The position numbers were made by a program, and so were the translations under genes. Positions 32,755 through 41,726 of a DNA stretch of 64,000 bases are shown here, one piece after another. Under the pieces are notes generated by a model, which searched no databases, was not told the DNA's origin, and was given only the letters and a program-made list of their open reading frames with translations. The number at the start of each line of letters is the position of its first letter. Within the stretch, counting starts at the first letter, position 1. This DNA is from Ferdinandcohnia salidurans (GTDB taxonomy: Bacteria; Bacillota; Bacilli; Bacillales; Bacillaceae_L): assembly GCF_042680725.1 (NCBI RefSeq), contig NZ_JBHUEK010000004.1, positions 62,001 to 126,000 on the forward strand, given 5' to 3'.

Positions 32755-33804
32755 ATGCGGAAACAAGATTGCTATGATGTGACAATCATTGGCGGGGGAC
32801 CAGCGGGTCTTTACTCTGCTTTTTATAGTGGATTACGGCAAATGAAAACAAAAATAATCGATTTTCAACCCTATTTAGGCGGGAAAATACATATTTATCC
32901 TGAGAAAATGATTTGGGATATAGGGGGACTAACTCCTCTTCCTGGAGCAAAGTTAATTGAGCAGTTAGTGGAGCAAGGTCTAACATTCAATCCGACCGTT
33001 GTGCTAAATGAACGAATCACTTCAATCACCAAGAATGAAGCTGGATTGTTTGTAATGAAGTCGGCTTCTGGTAATGAACATTATTCGAAAACAGTGATAG
33101 TTGCCGTAGGGAGTGGAATCTTAAAACATCAAAAGATAGATATTCAAGGTGCGGAGCGGTTTGAGGTCTCAAATCTTCATTACACAGTCAAATCTCTTCA
33201 GCATTTTAAAGATAAGATTGTGATTATATCAGGTGGTGGGAATACGGCAATTGATTGGGCAAACGAGTTGGAGCCAATTGCGAAGAAAGTATATGTGATT
33301 CATCGCAAATCGAAGTTTTCTGGCCATGAAGCCCAAATTACAAATCTAGAGAATAGTACAGTCGAATGCTATCTCAATACCACTATTACAAAGCTCATTG
33401 CGACTGATAACCGTGATGAAATTAGGAGAGTAGAATTAACAAACAACGAAACAGGTGAAACCGATTATTTATTAGTTGATGATGTGGTGATAAACCATGG
33501 TTTTGAACAAGACACATCATTATTGCAAAACAGTGAACTTGAAATTGAAATGCTAGAAAATTTTTATATAGCCGGAAACGCTCAATGTGAAACATCTATA
33601 GAGGGACTATATGCAGCAGGGGATATCATTAAGTATGATGGTAAAGTAAACTTGATTGCAGGTGCCTTTCAAGATGCAGCAAATGCTGTAAACAAAGCGA
33701 AAAAATTTATTGAACCGAGTGCGAATGAAGCGGCAATGGTTTCGTCCCATAATGAAGTGTTTAATCAGAAGAATCGGGAATTAATAAGTGAGATGTTGAA
33801 ATAG
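32755..33804 (+). CDS. Ferredoxin--NADP(+) reductase, thioredoxin-reductase-like type (YcgT/YumC family)
   Basis: This 349-residue flavoprotein has an FAD motif IIGGGPAGLYSAFYSG (about residues 11-26), the NADPH motif IISGGGNTAIDWANE near 160, and GLYAAGDIIKYDGKVNLIAGAFQDAA near the end. It lacks the CxxC redox pair of thioredoxin reductases, which marks the FNR type. It should pass electrons from NADPH to ferredoxin/flavodoxin. Sharing Fur boxes with a siderophore importer suggests a role in reductive iron release, as proposed for the Fur-controlled YcgT. GAGGAGTG precedes the ATG. Confidence 0.9.
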   Translation: MRKQDCYDVTIIGGGPAGLYSAFYSGLRQMKTKIIDFQPYLGGKIHIYPEKMIWDIGGLTPLPGAKLIEQLVEQGLTFNPTVVLNERITSITKNEAGLFVMKSASGNEHYSKTVIVAVGSGILKHQKIDIQGAERFEVSNLHYTVKSLQHFKDKIVIISGGGNTAIDWANELEPIAKKVYVIHRKSKFSGHEAQITNLENSTVECYLNTTITKLIATDNRDEIRRVELTNNETGETDYLLVDDVVINHGFEQDTSLLQNSELEIEMLENFYIAGNAQCETSIEGLYAAGDIIKYDGKVNLIAGAFQDAANAVNKAKKFIEPSANEAAMVSSHNEVFNQKNRELISEMLK

Positions 33805-33899
33805 GGTTTTTTACATATGTTTGTCTCTTGATTATTGAAGGAAATTAATGAGTAGAGGTAGAAGAATAATAGGATACAAGAATGGGGGGAAGCGGAACT

Positions 33900-34448
33900 A
33901 TGTTTGTTTACCAAATTGACGAGGAACTATCCTTAAAATTAACAGAATTAAGTGATGCCGAGCGAATTTTTGAATTAACAGGTCAGTCAAGAGCATACCT
34001 ACGAGAATGGCTACCATGGCTCGATATGACAACGAAGGTAGAGGACACAAAAGCATATGTCGAATCATGCAGGAAAAGCTATGCAGAAAATAAAGGGCTG
34101 CATACCGTTATCGTCTATAAAAATGAAATCGTTGGGGTAGCGAGCTTCAACGAAATCGACTGGACCAATAAAATAGCCTTTATCGGCTACTGGCTTGGTC
34201 AACAATACCAAGGAAAAGGAATAATGACAAGGGTAGCAAAAGCATTGACAGAATATGCTCTTGACCACTTAAAACTAAATCGAGTTGAAATCCGTGCAGC
34301 GGTCGAAAATCATAAAAGTAGGTCGATTCCGGAAAGACTGGGCTTCGTGAATGAAGGCAAAATAAGGCAAAGTGAGTGGCTATATGATCACTATGTAGAC
34401 CATGTTGTATATGGCATGATTGCAAAGGACTGGAATCCAGAAAAATAG
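33900..34448 (+). CDS. RimJ/RimL-type GNAT acetyltransferase
   Basis: This protein of about 182 residues has the RimJ/RimL arrangement: an LTELSDAERIFELTGQSRAY start, IGYWLGQQYQGKGIMTRVAKAL with the acetyl-CoA loop (QGKGIM), and LNRVEIRAAVENHKSRSIPERLGFVNEGKIR. These acetylate protein N-termini or other amines. ATG 33900 has GGGGGGAAGCGG upstream; the in-frame ATG 33882 overlaps it. A degraded paralogue of this gene lies in the island at 23210-23485. Confidence 0.88.
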   Translation: MFVYQIDEELSLKLTELSDAERIFELTGQSRAYLREWLPWLDMTTKVEDTKAYVESCRKSYAENKGLHTVIVYKNEIVGVASFNEIDWTNKIAFIGYWLGQQYQGKGIMTRVAKALTEYALDHLKLNRVEIRAAVENHKSRSIPERLGFVNEGKIRQSEWLYDHYVDHVVYGMIAKDWNPEK

Positions 34449-34450
34449 GA

Positions 34451-34474
34451 AAGGAGCCCCTGAGGCTCCTTTTA
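34451..34474. terminator. Bidirectional terminator
   Basis: AAGGAGCC pairs with GGCTCCTT around a short loop, with T-run. It separates the convergent GNAT and the dehydrogenase-fusion gene. Confidence 0.8.
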
Positions 34475-36265
34475 CATATCCTTCCCTATATGAAAAAATC
34501 GGTACGTCATTATAAGTCCAATGAAAAACAAACAAATAGCAAAATAAGCGGGAAGCAGATGAACAAACGTTGTATATCCAATCGCAAAATGAATCCAAAT
34601 CCCAGCGAAAAAGGCTGGAAGTCCGCCAATGAGTAAGGTCCACCAAACCCATTTATTCCCTTGCTGAAATCCCCAAAGGGAAATCGTCAGGACTAATAAT
34701 CCAACACTGAGTAGTGCACTTCCAAACCCCGCACGATCATGGGCAATCACTGATATCAATTTATCATTAAACAAATCAAGCACTTCGGGTGGCATACAAA
34801 GATATAAAATGTCGGTTGCTACAAACACCTTCGTTATTCCAATAATAGAAATCACGATACCGCCTAACACGAATGAAAAACCAAGAATGACAAAAGCCAA
34901 TTGCCCGATTATACTATGTTTCCAAACGCGGTGATTACGGGTATTAAGCGAAGTTGGGGTCCCTTTAAGGGATCTTGTTTTCATAAAGCCTATTAGATAA
35001 ATAGGCAGTAAAATAAGCCAAAATATCAAATGTAACCAATCAAAATAGCCGTAGCCGATAAAAAGGAAAATGCCTAAAAATCCAAGAATGGCTGCTAAAT
35101 CAATGGCCTGTTTCGCCCATAGAATTTGGTTGCGTACTCCAAATCGTGCCAATGCCATATAGACGATACCACCGGAAATCATCGTCCCAGCGAGTGTCAT
35201 CCGGTCGTGTGCCATAAAATAAAGAATCCGATCATTAAACAAGAGGATTTCTTCTCTTTGTATCCCAAGAAACAGTTCATCATAAGGGAGAATAATGGTT
35301 GTCAGACTGAAAAGCACAGCAATTATTCCACCAATAAGAATGGACAACCCAAAAAGCCAATACCAAATCCATCCGGGTTGAACCGAAGGCTTAGGCTGAA
35401 GTTTGTGTGTAAGAGCTTCATTAATTCGTTTTGTTAGGCCAGGTCCAGAGAAGACATAGCCTTCTGAAAGCAAAACAAGATCGGCCCCCGCCTCGAAAAG
35501 TGCAAGTGCATCTGCAGGTTCATGGATGCCACCAACTGCAATGATAGGTAGGGAGAAACCTTGTTGACTTAAATAATCGATGGAATCTAGTAATTCACTC
35601 CTATATTTCTCATTCGGTAGATTCGGTGGTTCATCTACTACTATTCCAGAAAAACAGGTCTGAACACGATTGAGATCCAAGTTTCTAATCTTATCTGCTG
35701 GTATCGACAGATAAACAGGGCGATTTGTTGAACAACGAAGTTCCGTTGAAGAAGTGACAAACGCAGCAACATAGGGCTCTAATCTCGTTATTAAAGAGTG
35801 TACTTCTTCAACCGTTCCATCCAATCTAGCCAAAACGGGTTGTGTTGGTTTCCACTTTTCAAGCTTTTGAACTGTTTTTTCAATTCCGATAGATTCATAA
35901 TTTACAGGAAAATCAATTTGCTGCTTTTGCCAATCAACAATTGGTAGAGTAGGGTCAGTTGTGGGTTCTTTCGTCACAGGCCCAATTTCAATCAGACCAA
36001 ACCCAAGAATTGAAAAGGCCCTAGAACCAGTTAACAATGGATCGACTTTTCCAGAAAGGCCAATTGGATTTGCATAACTCACACCTTGGATTTCTTTTTT
36101 TACAAGTTCAGAAGATTCCTCTCTACCTAGAAAATGAATCAACCGATGTCCTCCTGGGATGGAGGCAACCAGATTCATACCTCTGTGGATAAATTCCCGA
36201 GATTGATAGGGAGAAATTCGAGATAAAATAGGTTTAAATAGTATATGATACGACCAATCAGGCAT
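34472..36265 (-). CDS. Dihydroorotate-dehydrogenase-like domain fused to a membrane domain
   Basis: This 597-residue protein begins with about 310 residues resembling class 2 dihydroorotate dehydrogenase: ISPYQSREFIHRGMN, SYANPIGLSGKVDP, FGLIEIGPVTKEP and, near the end, IIAVGGIHEPADALALFEAGADLVLLSEG plus the phosphate-site-like FSGPG. A membrane part with about 8-9 helices follows. Several catalytic landmarks of PyrD look altered (GKVDP rather than GFDK), so pyrimidine synthesis is doubtful. The start at 36265 has GGAGG upstream; 36349 lacks a site. No neighbour suggests a pathway. It might be a membrane-bound flavin enzyme of unknown substrate. Confidence 0.7.
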   Translation of the reverse strand: MPDWSYHILFKPILSRISPYQSREFIHRGMNLVASIPGGHRLIHFLGREESSELVKKEIQGVSYANPIGLSGKVDPLLTGSRAFSILGFGLIEIGPVTKEPTTDPTLPIVDWQKQQIDFPVNYESIGIEKTVQKLEKWKPTQPVLARLDGTVEEVHSLITRLEPYVAAFVTSSTELRCSTNRPVYLSIPADKIRNLDLNRVQTCFSGIVVDEPPNLPNEKYRSELLDSIDYLSQQGFSLPIIAVGGIHEPADALALFEAGADLVLLSEGYVFSGPGLTKRINEALTHKLQPKPSVQPGWIWYWLFGLSILIGGIIAVLFSLTTIILPYDELFLGIQREEILLFNDRILYFMAHDRMTLAGTMISGGIVYMALARFGVRNQILWAKQAIDLAAILGFLGIFLFIGYGYFDWLHLIFWLILLPIYLIGFMKTRSLKGTPTSLNTRNHRVWKHSIIGQLAFVILGFSFVLGGIVISIIGITKVFVATDILYLCMPPEVLDLFNDKLISVIAHDRAGFGSALLSVGLLVLTISLWGFQQGNKWVWWTLLIGGLPAFFAGIWIHFAIGYTTFVHLLPAYFAICLFFIGLIMTYRFFHIGKDM

Positions 36266-36330
36266 GTTTCGTCCTCCATGATAGGCTTTTACCCGTATTG
36301 TATCATAAATTAGAAATCTAATAACGAAAA

Positions 36331-36356
36331 AACCGAACGCGTAGTGCACTCGGTCT
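36331..36356 (-). terminator. Rho-independent terminator after the CDGSH gene
   Basis: Minus strand ACCGAGTGC / GCGTTCGGT with G-U pairs, then TTTTTTC. It ends the CDGSH transcript before the dehydrogenase-fusion gene. Confidence 0.65.
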
Positions 36357-36364
36357 AATAAGGA

Positions 36365-36568
36365 TTATTCTTTTGGAGCTCGTACGACAGATTCGAAATT
36401 TCCCTTATGTGAACCGTCGCAAAAAGGTTTATTTTTAGACAAACCGCATCTGCATAATGAGAAGGTTTGTTTTGTTGGGAACTTATTCCCTTCCTTATCC
36501 ACTAAATCAACGTCACCTGTGATCCTTAATGAACCATTATCATTTACCTTAATCGTAACCTTTGACAT
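36365..36568 (-). CDS. CDGSH iron-sulfur domain protein
   Basis: This 67-residue protein carries the full CDGSH 2Fe-2S ligand set: C39 and C41 (CRC), C50 and H54 in PFCDGSH. These small cytoplasmic proteins hold a labile 2Fe-2S cluster and are linked to redox sensing or iron handling. It lies beside an iron-sulfur family gene (yqkB) and near iron-uptake genes, but is transcribed alone. The minus-strand ribosome site is AAGGAGG. Confidence 0.93.
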   Translation of the reverse strand: MSKVTIKVNDNGSLRITGDVDLVDKEGNKFPTKQTFSLCRCGLSKNKPFCDGSHKGNFESVVRAPKE

Positions 36569-36728
36569 CTCTTGAATACCTCCTTAATCTAATTGTATTA
36601 CTATTGATAGTAGTTCAACATTTACCAAAACTCAAATAGTTGGTGAAGTGTCGAGTTATTGTAATGATATGTAGTTGGAAACAAGATATGTTAGAATAGT
36701 CATAAAATGAAAGAAAGAGGAGAACGAA

Positions 36729-37073
36729 ATGAATGTAACTTTTTCAGAACGTGCGATTGAAAAACTAAATTCCCAAATAAAAAATAAAGATAACAAGTTA
36801 AAATTAAAATATGAAACTGAGGGCTGTGGTTGTGTGATGAGCGGAGTTACCGCATTATGGCTTGTAGACTCTGGGGATGAAGACGATCTAATCCTTGAAA
36901 CGAATTATCAACCATTATTAGTCGAAAAATCTAAAATGGTGTTCCTAGATGAGAATATGACTGTTGATTTTATTGAAACAGCAAATTGTTTTATGTTAAA
37001 AAGTCCAAACGAGATTCTGAATCCGCGTTTACGGTTAGTAGAAATGAGTGGTGTACATGAGTTCCAAGCTTAA
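36729..37073 (+). CDS. yqkB: YqkB, HesB/IscA-family iron-sulfur protein
   Basis: This 114-residue protein has the HesB-like beginning MNVTFSERAIEKLNSQI and the cysteine pair YETEGCGCVMSGV, with one further cysteine near the end (ETANCFM). The order yqkB-yqkC-yqkD and the length match B. subtilis YqkB, an uncharacterised member of the iron-sulfur cluster biosynthesis fold. AGAGGAG precedes the start, and it overlaps yqkC. Confidence 0.9.
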   Translation: MNVTFSERAIEKLNSQIKNKDNKLKLKYETEGCGCVMSGVTALWLVDSGDEDDLILETNYQPLLVEKSKMVFLDENMTVDFIETANCFMLKSPNEILNPRLRLVEMSGVHEFQA

Positions 37074-37299
37074 AACGATACGAAATATTGCAGAAGATAA
37101 AACATGGGTCTCTTTTTTACATGATAATCACCCGTATAGTCTCTTGCACTGGTCAATTGCAGGAGTGAATCATGATCAAAAGGATGTTTGGTTGCTTCAG
37201 GATGAAGTTACCTTTGAGGTTCAGGAATTTGAAACGATTGAACTCGCATTAACTTGGATTGATGAGAACCTGAAAGATATAACAGATATATTAGGTTAG
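37057..37299 (+). CDS. yqkC: YqkC (DUF2552), small protein of unknown function
   Basis: This 80-residue protein corresponds to B. subtilis YqkC by position and pattern (KTWVSFLHDNHPYSLLHWSIAGVN, ALTWIDENL). It overlaps the end of yqkB by 17 bp, which implies coupled translation. ATG 37057 is preferred to upstream GTGs at 37048 and 37051. Function is not known. Confidence 0.85.
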   Translation: MSSKLKTIRNIAEDKTWVSFLHDNHPYSLLHWSIAGVNHDQKDVWLLQDEVTFEVQEFETIELALTWIDENLKDITDILG

Positions 37300-37323
37300 G
37301 GGACTGAAAAAAATCAGTCCCTT
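37299..37323. terminator. Bidirectional terminator (yqkC / yqkD)
   Basis: GGGACTGA and TCAGTCCC flank AAAAAA. It separates convergent yqkBC and yqkD. Confidence 0.75.
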
Positions 37324-38231
37324 ACATAGTTGGCAAAAAAATCATCAATTACTTTTTCATAGGCTTCTTTGTTATCAGCAAAGGAGTATGCATGCTTTCC
37401 TTTTTCGGCAATTAACATTTGCTTGGGTCCTACTTTCATTTTATAAAGCTCCATTGTCATTTCAGGCAAAATATAATCATCCTTAGCACTGTGGATAAAC
37501 AATACCGGATTTTTAATATTTTGAATCACGGAAACGGGGGAAACATCCTTGATGCTATATCCGTCCCGAAGCTTTAAAAATATATTGGCAAAAGGAAGAA
37601 CAAGTGGAGCCGGAATTTTATAATCAACCTTTAAAAGATACTTCAATTGTGCTTCAAAATCGGAAAACGGGCAGTCCACAATATAGAAATCAGCACCATC
37701 CTCAATCATCCCAGCATACAGTAGAGTCGTAACAGCCCCCATAGATTCCCCATGAATACCAATGGTACTATTTTCCCCATACTTTTCCTTAACCCAAGCA
37801 ACAACCGATTCTAGATCGTATTTTTCATAGTGTCCATAGCTCGTTGTTTTTCCACCAGTTTCTCCATGGCGTCGATGATCGTATAAAAGGACATTCCAAT
37901 CACGCTCCAAGAAAAGCTTCATGTATTTAATTGAATTTAGTTTGTTTTGAGTCACACCGTGAGAGATAATAATAAATCTTTTTTTATCCGTACCTTTAAC
38001 AAGCCAGCCTTTAATCGGGTATCCGAATTTCGATTGGATGGAGATGTCCTCCTTTTGAAGAGAATGGACCTCATCCAAGGTTAAACGACCTTCCCTCGTT
38101 TCACGTTCAAGAATTTCATCATCGGTTTTCTTCTTCATGAACATTACAATGTTAGTAAAAATCATTCCAATTGTGGCCATATAGCCGATGAGAATACCAA
38201 GTAAAATGAATATCTTCTTCATTCTTTTCAT
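37314..38231 (-). CDS. yqkD: YqkD, membrane-anchored alpha/beta hydrolase
   Basis: This 305-residue protein has a transmembrane anchor (about 7-30) and an alpha/beta-hydrolase domain. The nucleophile elbow is IHGESMGAVT, preceded by ISHGVTQNK and LYDHRRHGET. The acid and histidine are probably in HSAKDDYILPE and EKGKHAYSFA. It agrees in length and place with B. subtilis YqkD, whose substrate is unknown. AAGGAGCG precedes the start. Confidence 0.9.
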   Translation of the reverse strand: MKRMKKIFILLGILIGYMATIGMIFTNIVMFMKKKTDDEILERETREGRLTLDEVHSLQKEDISIQSKFGYPIKGWLVKGTDKKRFIIISHGVTQNKLNSIKYMKLFLERDWNVLLYDHRRHGETGGKTTSYGHYEKYDLESVVAWVKEKYGENSTIGIHGESMGAVTTLLYAGMIEDGADFYIVDCPFSDFEAQLKYLLKVDYKIPAPLVLPFANIFLKLRDGYSIKDVSPVSVIQNIKNPVLFIHSAKDDYILPEMTMELYKMKVGPKQMLIAEKGKHAYSFADNKEAYEKVIDDFFANYVRD

Positions 38232-38436
38232 GAAAAACGCTCCTTCTAAAAGTCCGATTAAAAATGTAAGCCTTCTTAATTATATCCTTTTTCTAATGAT
38301 TCTCCATAATTTTCCTAAGTCTTAAGTCTTACATCAAGATAAATCTCCGGATCATTATGCCATTTTCCTTATGACGATATGATTAATTTATACAAAAGTA
38401 CTAAATTTTACCTATTAAGGAAAGAGGAGATGGATT

Positions 38437-41400
38437 GTGAAGCTATTGAAATTTATTGTACAACGAAAAATTCTGATTACGCTAATGATTTTTTTAGTAA
38501 CTGTAGTGGGCAGCTATTCATTATTAAAAGTAGACAAAGAGCTAATGCCACCCGTGAAGCTAGATGGAGCCTTTGTTGAGATTTACGCAGGTGAAATGGC
38601 AGCAATTGAAGTGGAAAGAACCATAACAACCCCCATTGAACAAAGGATCTTAGCAATAGAAGGAGTTGAGGGTGTTCAGTCAACGACAAATATCGGTAGG
38701 ACTACTCTCAATCTAAGCTTTGAAGCTGGGCGTGGCGAAGAGATTTATAAAGAGGTAGAATCAGCCATTGCATCTGCTAAGTCAGAGTATCCTGGTATTA
38801 CCGATGTTACATCGGGTCAATATGGCGGAAGTCAAAGCTATGAATTTTTTATGGATGTTTCTGGTGGAAACATGGAGGAAATGTCTGCATTTGCAAAGGA
38901 CATTTTAGAACCAAGATTAGAAGCCTTGCCTGAGGTGAGAGACGTTTTACTTACGGGGATAGAGGAGCAAGAGGTCGCAATTAAAATGGACCGTGAAAAA
39001 TTACAAGAGCATCAGATTGATGTAAACCAGGTAATCGCGGCAGTTCAACATTCCAACAGTGAAGCAACTTTAGGAGAATTACAAAATGACAAGGATTCAC
39101 CTTCCTTAAGATGGAGTTCTGAGGTGGAAAATGTGAGGGATATTGAAAATATTTCGATCCCAACGCAAAATGGTTATATTCATCTAAAGGATGTTGCAAA
39201 CATAACCATTCAGTCGCTCGATAATAACTCGTATGTATGGAAAAATGGTTCTCAAGATTTCCTTTTTGTACAAATAGGACGCGTTTCCAATGTCACACAA
39301 ATCGAGATGGCCAATGCAATACGTGCAGAAGTAAAGAAAATTCAAAACGAAAATCTTGTGAAGAATTTTGAATTAAACGAAGTTGTGGCCCAAGCAGATT
39401 ATGTCAGTGATTCAATAGATGGAGTAAAGGATAATATATTGATTGGTGGAGTCATTGCCATTGTCATTTTATTACTATTCCTACGTAATATTAGGGCAAC
39501 CCTAATAATCGGTTTATCGATTCCTTCTTCTGTTCTTTTAACCTTTACAGCGATGTGGTTGTTTGATTATAGCTTTAATATGCTAACACTACTTGGACTT
39601 GGACTAGGAATAGGGATGATGGTGGATTCCTCTATTGTAATCCTAGAAGCTATTTATAAGAAGAAGGAACTTGGCTTGGGTAGGTTCGAAGCGGTTATTG
39701 AGGGGACAAGGGAGGTAGCCTCGGCGGTTATTGCATCTATGCTGACAACTATCGTTGTTTTCCTGCCAATTGGTTTAATCGGTGGGGAGATGGGGGAGTT
39801 TGTCATTATGCTGTCAGCTGTAGTGGCAATAACCTTAATAAGTTCTGTGGTGATATCTTTTACATTGATTCCGTCTCTATCAGAAACATTTTTAAAGCTT
39901 AGAAGACCATCTAAATTGAAAAAAGACTCCATTATGATGAAGGGCTACCGTAACGTTGTGTCTTGGGTGATTAGAAAGAAAAGAAATAGCTTTGCGGTAA
40001 TCACACTGTTTCTCTTGATGCTTATCGGTTCCCTATTTCTTGTAACGAAAATCCCGATGACAATCATGCCTGATATGTTAAATCGTTATTCAGAGCTTGC
40101 TGTAGACTTAGAACCAGGTTTATCTTTGGAGGAAAAACAAAGTGTAGTTAATGAAATAAATCAGAGACTACAGGAAGTGGAAGATGTAGAAACGAATTAT
40201 GTAATGGATAATGGAACCATGCTATACACCATTATTAATATGACAAAGGGCAATCAAATAACGGTTGAGCAAAAGGAAGTAAATGAAAATATGCTTGAGG
40301 CGTTACGAGATATGCAGGAAGATCATCCAATTTCGGGTGTTCAAAGTGCAATGGTAGGCGGTGGAGGGTTTCCTGTCCAAATAAATATTAAAGGTGATAG
40401 TTTTGAGCAACTTCAAACCATTTCAAACAATTTCACTGATGAGCTTCAGAAAGTAGATGGGGTTTCGGCAATTACAAATTCAATTGAAAGAACCTCTGAA
40501 GAGCAAGTTATCGTTTTAAAAGAAAAAGAAATTGAGAAGGCAGGTTTATTTCCTTCACAAATCAAACAATTTATTGAAGAATCCTTTATTCAAATGCCGG
40601 TTGGCACTTTGCAAAACCAGGATGAAACAATGCCTTTATCTCTTAGTTGGGCAAAAACACCTGCTACAAAAGCGGATTTATTGGATATGAAGATGTCTAT
40701 TAATGGTGGGGAAGAACCACTTTCCTCATATATTGAACTTAGAAGTGTTCATACACCAAATGAGATTATTCATTCAGATGGGGAAAGACTTGTTACGATA
40801 TCAGCAGATATTAAGAACCGTGATCTCGGTGCTGTAAATCGAGACATTCAAAAAATAATTGAAAGTTTCGAAACGCCTACTGGGTATACACTTACCGCTG
40901 GTGGTGATTTAGAGCAACAACAAGAATTAATGACCGATATGATTTTTGTATTTGCGATTTCCATTTTTCTCGTATATTTGGTCATGGCTGTTCAATTTAA
41001 CCACTTTGGGCATCCATTGCTTGTCATGTCGGTTATTCCGATTACAATCATTGGTGTGATTTTAGGATTGTTTATAACACAAATGGAATTAAACCTTATC
41101 TCGGGAATGGGAATTATAATGCTAATTGGTATTGTTTTGAATAATGCCATATTGCTCATCGACAGAACAAACCAACTGCGGAAGGAAGGCAATTCGATTC
41201 AAGAAGCACTGATAGGAGCCGGCAATGATCGGATTCGACCGATTTTTATGACGACCTTGACAACAGTTGGTGGTATGCTGCCACTTGCCCTTGAATCCGG
41301 AGCTTCTGGGAATTATCAGGCTCCAATGGCAACTGTCATAATCTCTGGGCTTTCATTTGCAACTTTAATTACATTGTTTTTAATTCCTGCTGTTTACCGA

Positions 41401-41496
41401 TTGTTTTCATTTTCAAAATCAACTGAAACTCGTAAAGAAAGAAGTGAAGCACGATCGAAAGCTAAGGTAAAGGCAGAAATAGTACCTAAAATCTAA
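38437..41496 (+). CDS. RND-family efflux transporter (AcrB/SwrC-like)
   Basis: This 1019-residue RND pump has the two-fold layout: TM1, a large extracytoplasmic porter domain, TM2-6, TM7, a second porter domain and TM8-12. Motifs include the TM4 helix GLGLGIGMMVDSSIVILEAI; classical pumps have two aspartates here (VDD), this one has VDSS. The TM10-11 region GMGIIMLIGIVLNNAILLIDR is also typical. The start is GTG with AGAGGAGATGG upstream. SwrC in B. subtilis resists surfactin; the substrate here is unknown. It lies between yqkD and the ketone-body genes. Confidence 0.9.
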   Translation: MKLLKFIVQRKILITLMIFLVTVVGSYSLLKVDKELMPPVKLDGAFVEIYAGEMAAIEVERTITTPIEQRILAIEGVEGVQSTTNIGRTTLNLSFEAGRGEEIYKEVESAIASAKSEYPGITDVTSGQYGGSQSYEFFMDVSGGNMEEMSAFAKDILEPRLEALPEVRDVLLTGIEEQEVAIKMDREKLQEHQIDVNQVIAAVQHSNSEATLGELQNDKDSPSLRWSSEVENVRDIENISIPTQNGYIHLKDVANITIQSLDNNSYVWKNGSQDFLFVQIGRVSNVTQIEMANAIRAEVKKIQNENLVKNFELNEVVAQADYVSDSIDGVKDNILIGGVIAIVILLLFLRNIRATLIIGLSIPSSVLLTFTAMWLFDYSFNMLTLLGLGLGIGMMVDSSIVILEAIYKKKELGLGRFEAVIEGTREVASAVIASMLTTIVVFLPIGLIGGEMGEFVIMLSAVVAITLISSVVISFTLIPSLSETFLKLRRPSKLKKDSIMMKGYRNVVSWVIRKKRNSFAVITLFLLMLIGSLFLVTKIPMTIMPDMLNRYSELAVDLEPGLSLEEKQSVVNEINQRLQEVEDVETNYVMDNGTMLYTIINMTKGNQITVEQKEVNENMLEALRDMQEDHPISGVQSAMVGGGGFPVQINIKGDSFEQLQTISNNFTDELQKVDGVSAITNSIERTSEEQVIVLKEKEIEKAGLFPSQIKQFIEESFIQMPVGTLQNQDETMPLSLSWAKTPATKADLLDMKMSINGGEEPLSSYIELRSVHTPNEIIHSDGERLVTISADIKNRDLGAVNRDIQKIIESFETPTGYTLTAGGDLEQQQELMTDMIFVFAISIFLVYLVMAVQFNHFGHPLLVMSVIPITIIGVILGLFITQMELNLISGMGIIMLIGIVLNNAILLIDRTNQLRKEGNSIQEALIGAGNDRIRPIFMTTLTTVGGMLPLALESGASGNYQAPMATVIISGLSFATLITLFLIPAVYRLFSFSKSTETRKERSEARSKAKVKAEIVPKI

Positions 41497-41502
41497 AAAA
41501 AA

Positions 41503-41540
41503 CCCCTGGTCAGTTCATGTAAACGAGACCAGGGGATTTT
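41503..41540. terminator. Bidirectional terminator (RND pump / small ORF)
   Basis: CCCCTGGTC pairs perfectly with GACCAGGGG around a 15-nt loop, with A-run before and ATTTTG after. Confidence 0.85.
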
Positions 41541-41541
41541 G

Positions 41542-41670
41542 CTATTGCTCCGAATTTTGACGGTTTGTAGGGTGAATGGCTTTTTCCATTTCCTCAGCAG
41601 CCATTGTATTGTTTGTCGTATCAGCATTCGGTTTTCCTTTTTGAGAACGACCTTTGTCTCGTTTTGCCAA
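41542..41670 (-). CDS. Small hydrophilic protein, unknown function
   Basis: This 42-residue, lysine/asparagine/glutamine-rich protein starts MAKRDKGRSQKGKPN. TTG 41670 has GGAGTG seven bases before it, so it is favoured; the ATG at 41685 has no spacing from its site. The composition and size recall small spore-associated or YuzL/YpzI-type proteins, but no family was recognised. Confidence 0.45.
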   Translation of the reverse strand: MAKRDKGRSQKGKPNADTTNNTMAAEEMEKAIHPTNRQNSEQ

Positions 41671-41726
41671 TCCTAAACACTCCATTCCTGAAAATTCATG
41701 GATAGGTTGTGGAGTTTTCAAATAAA

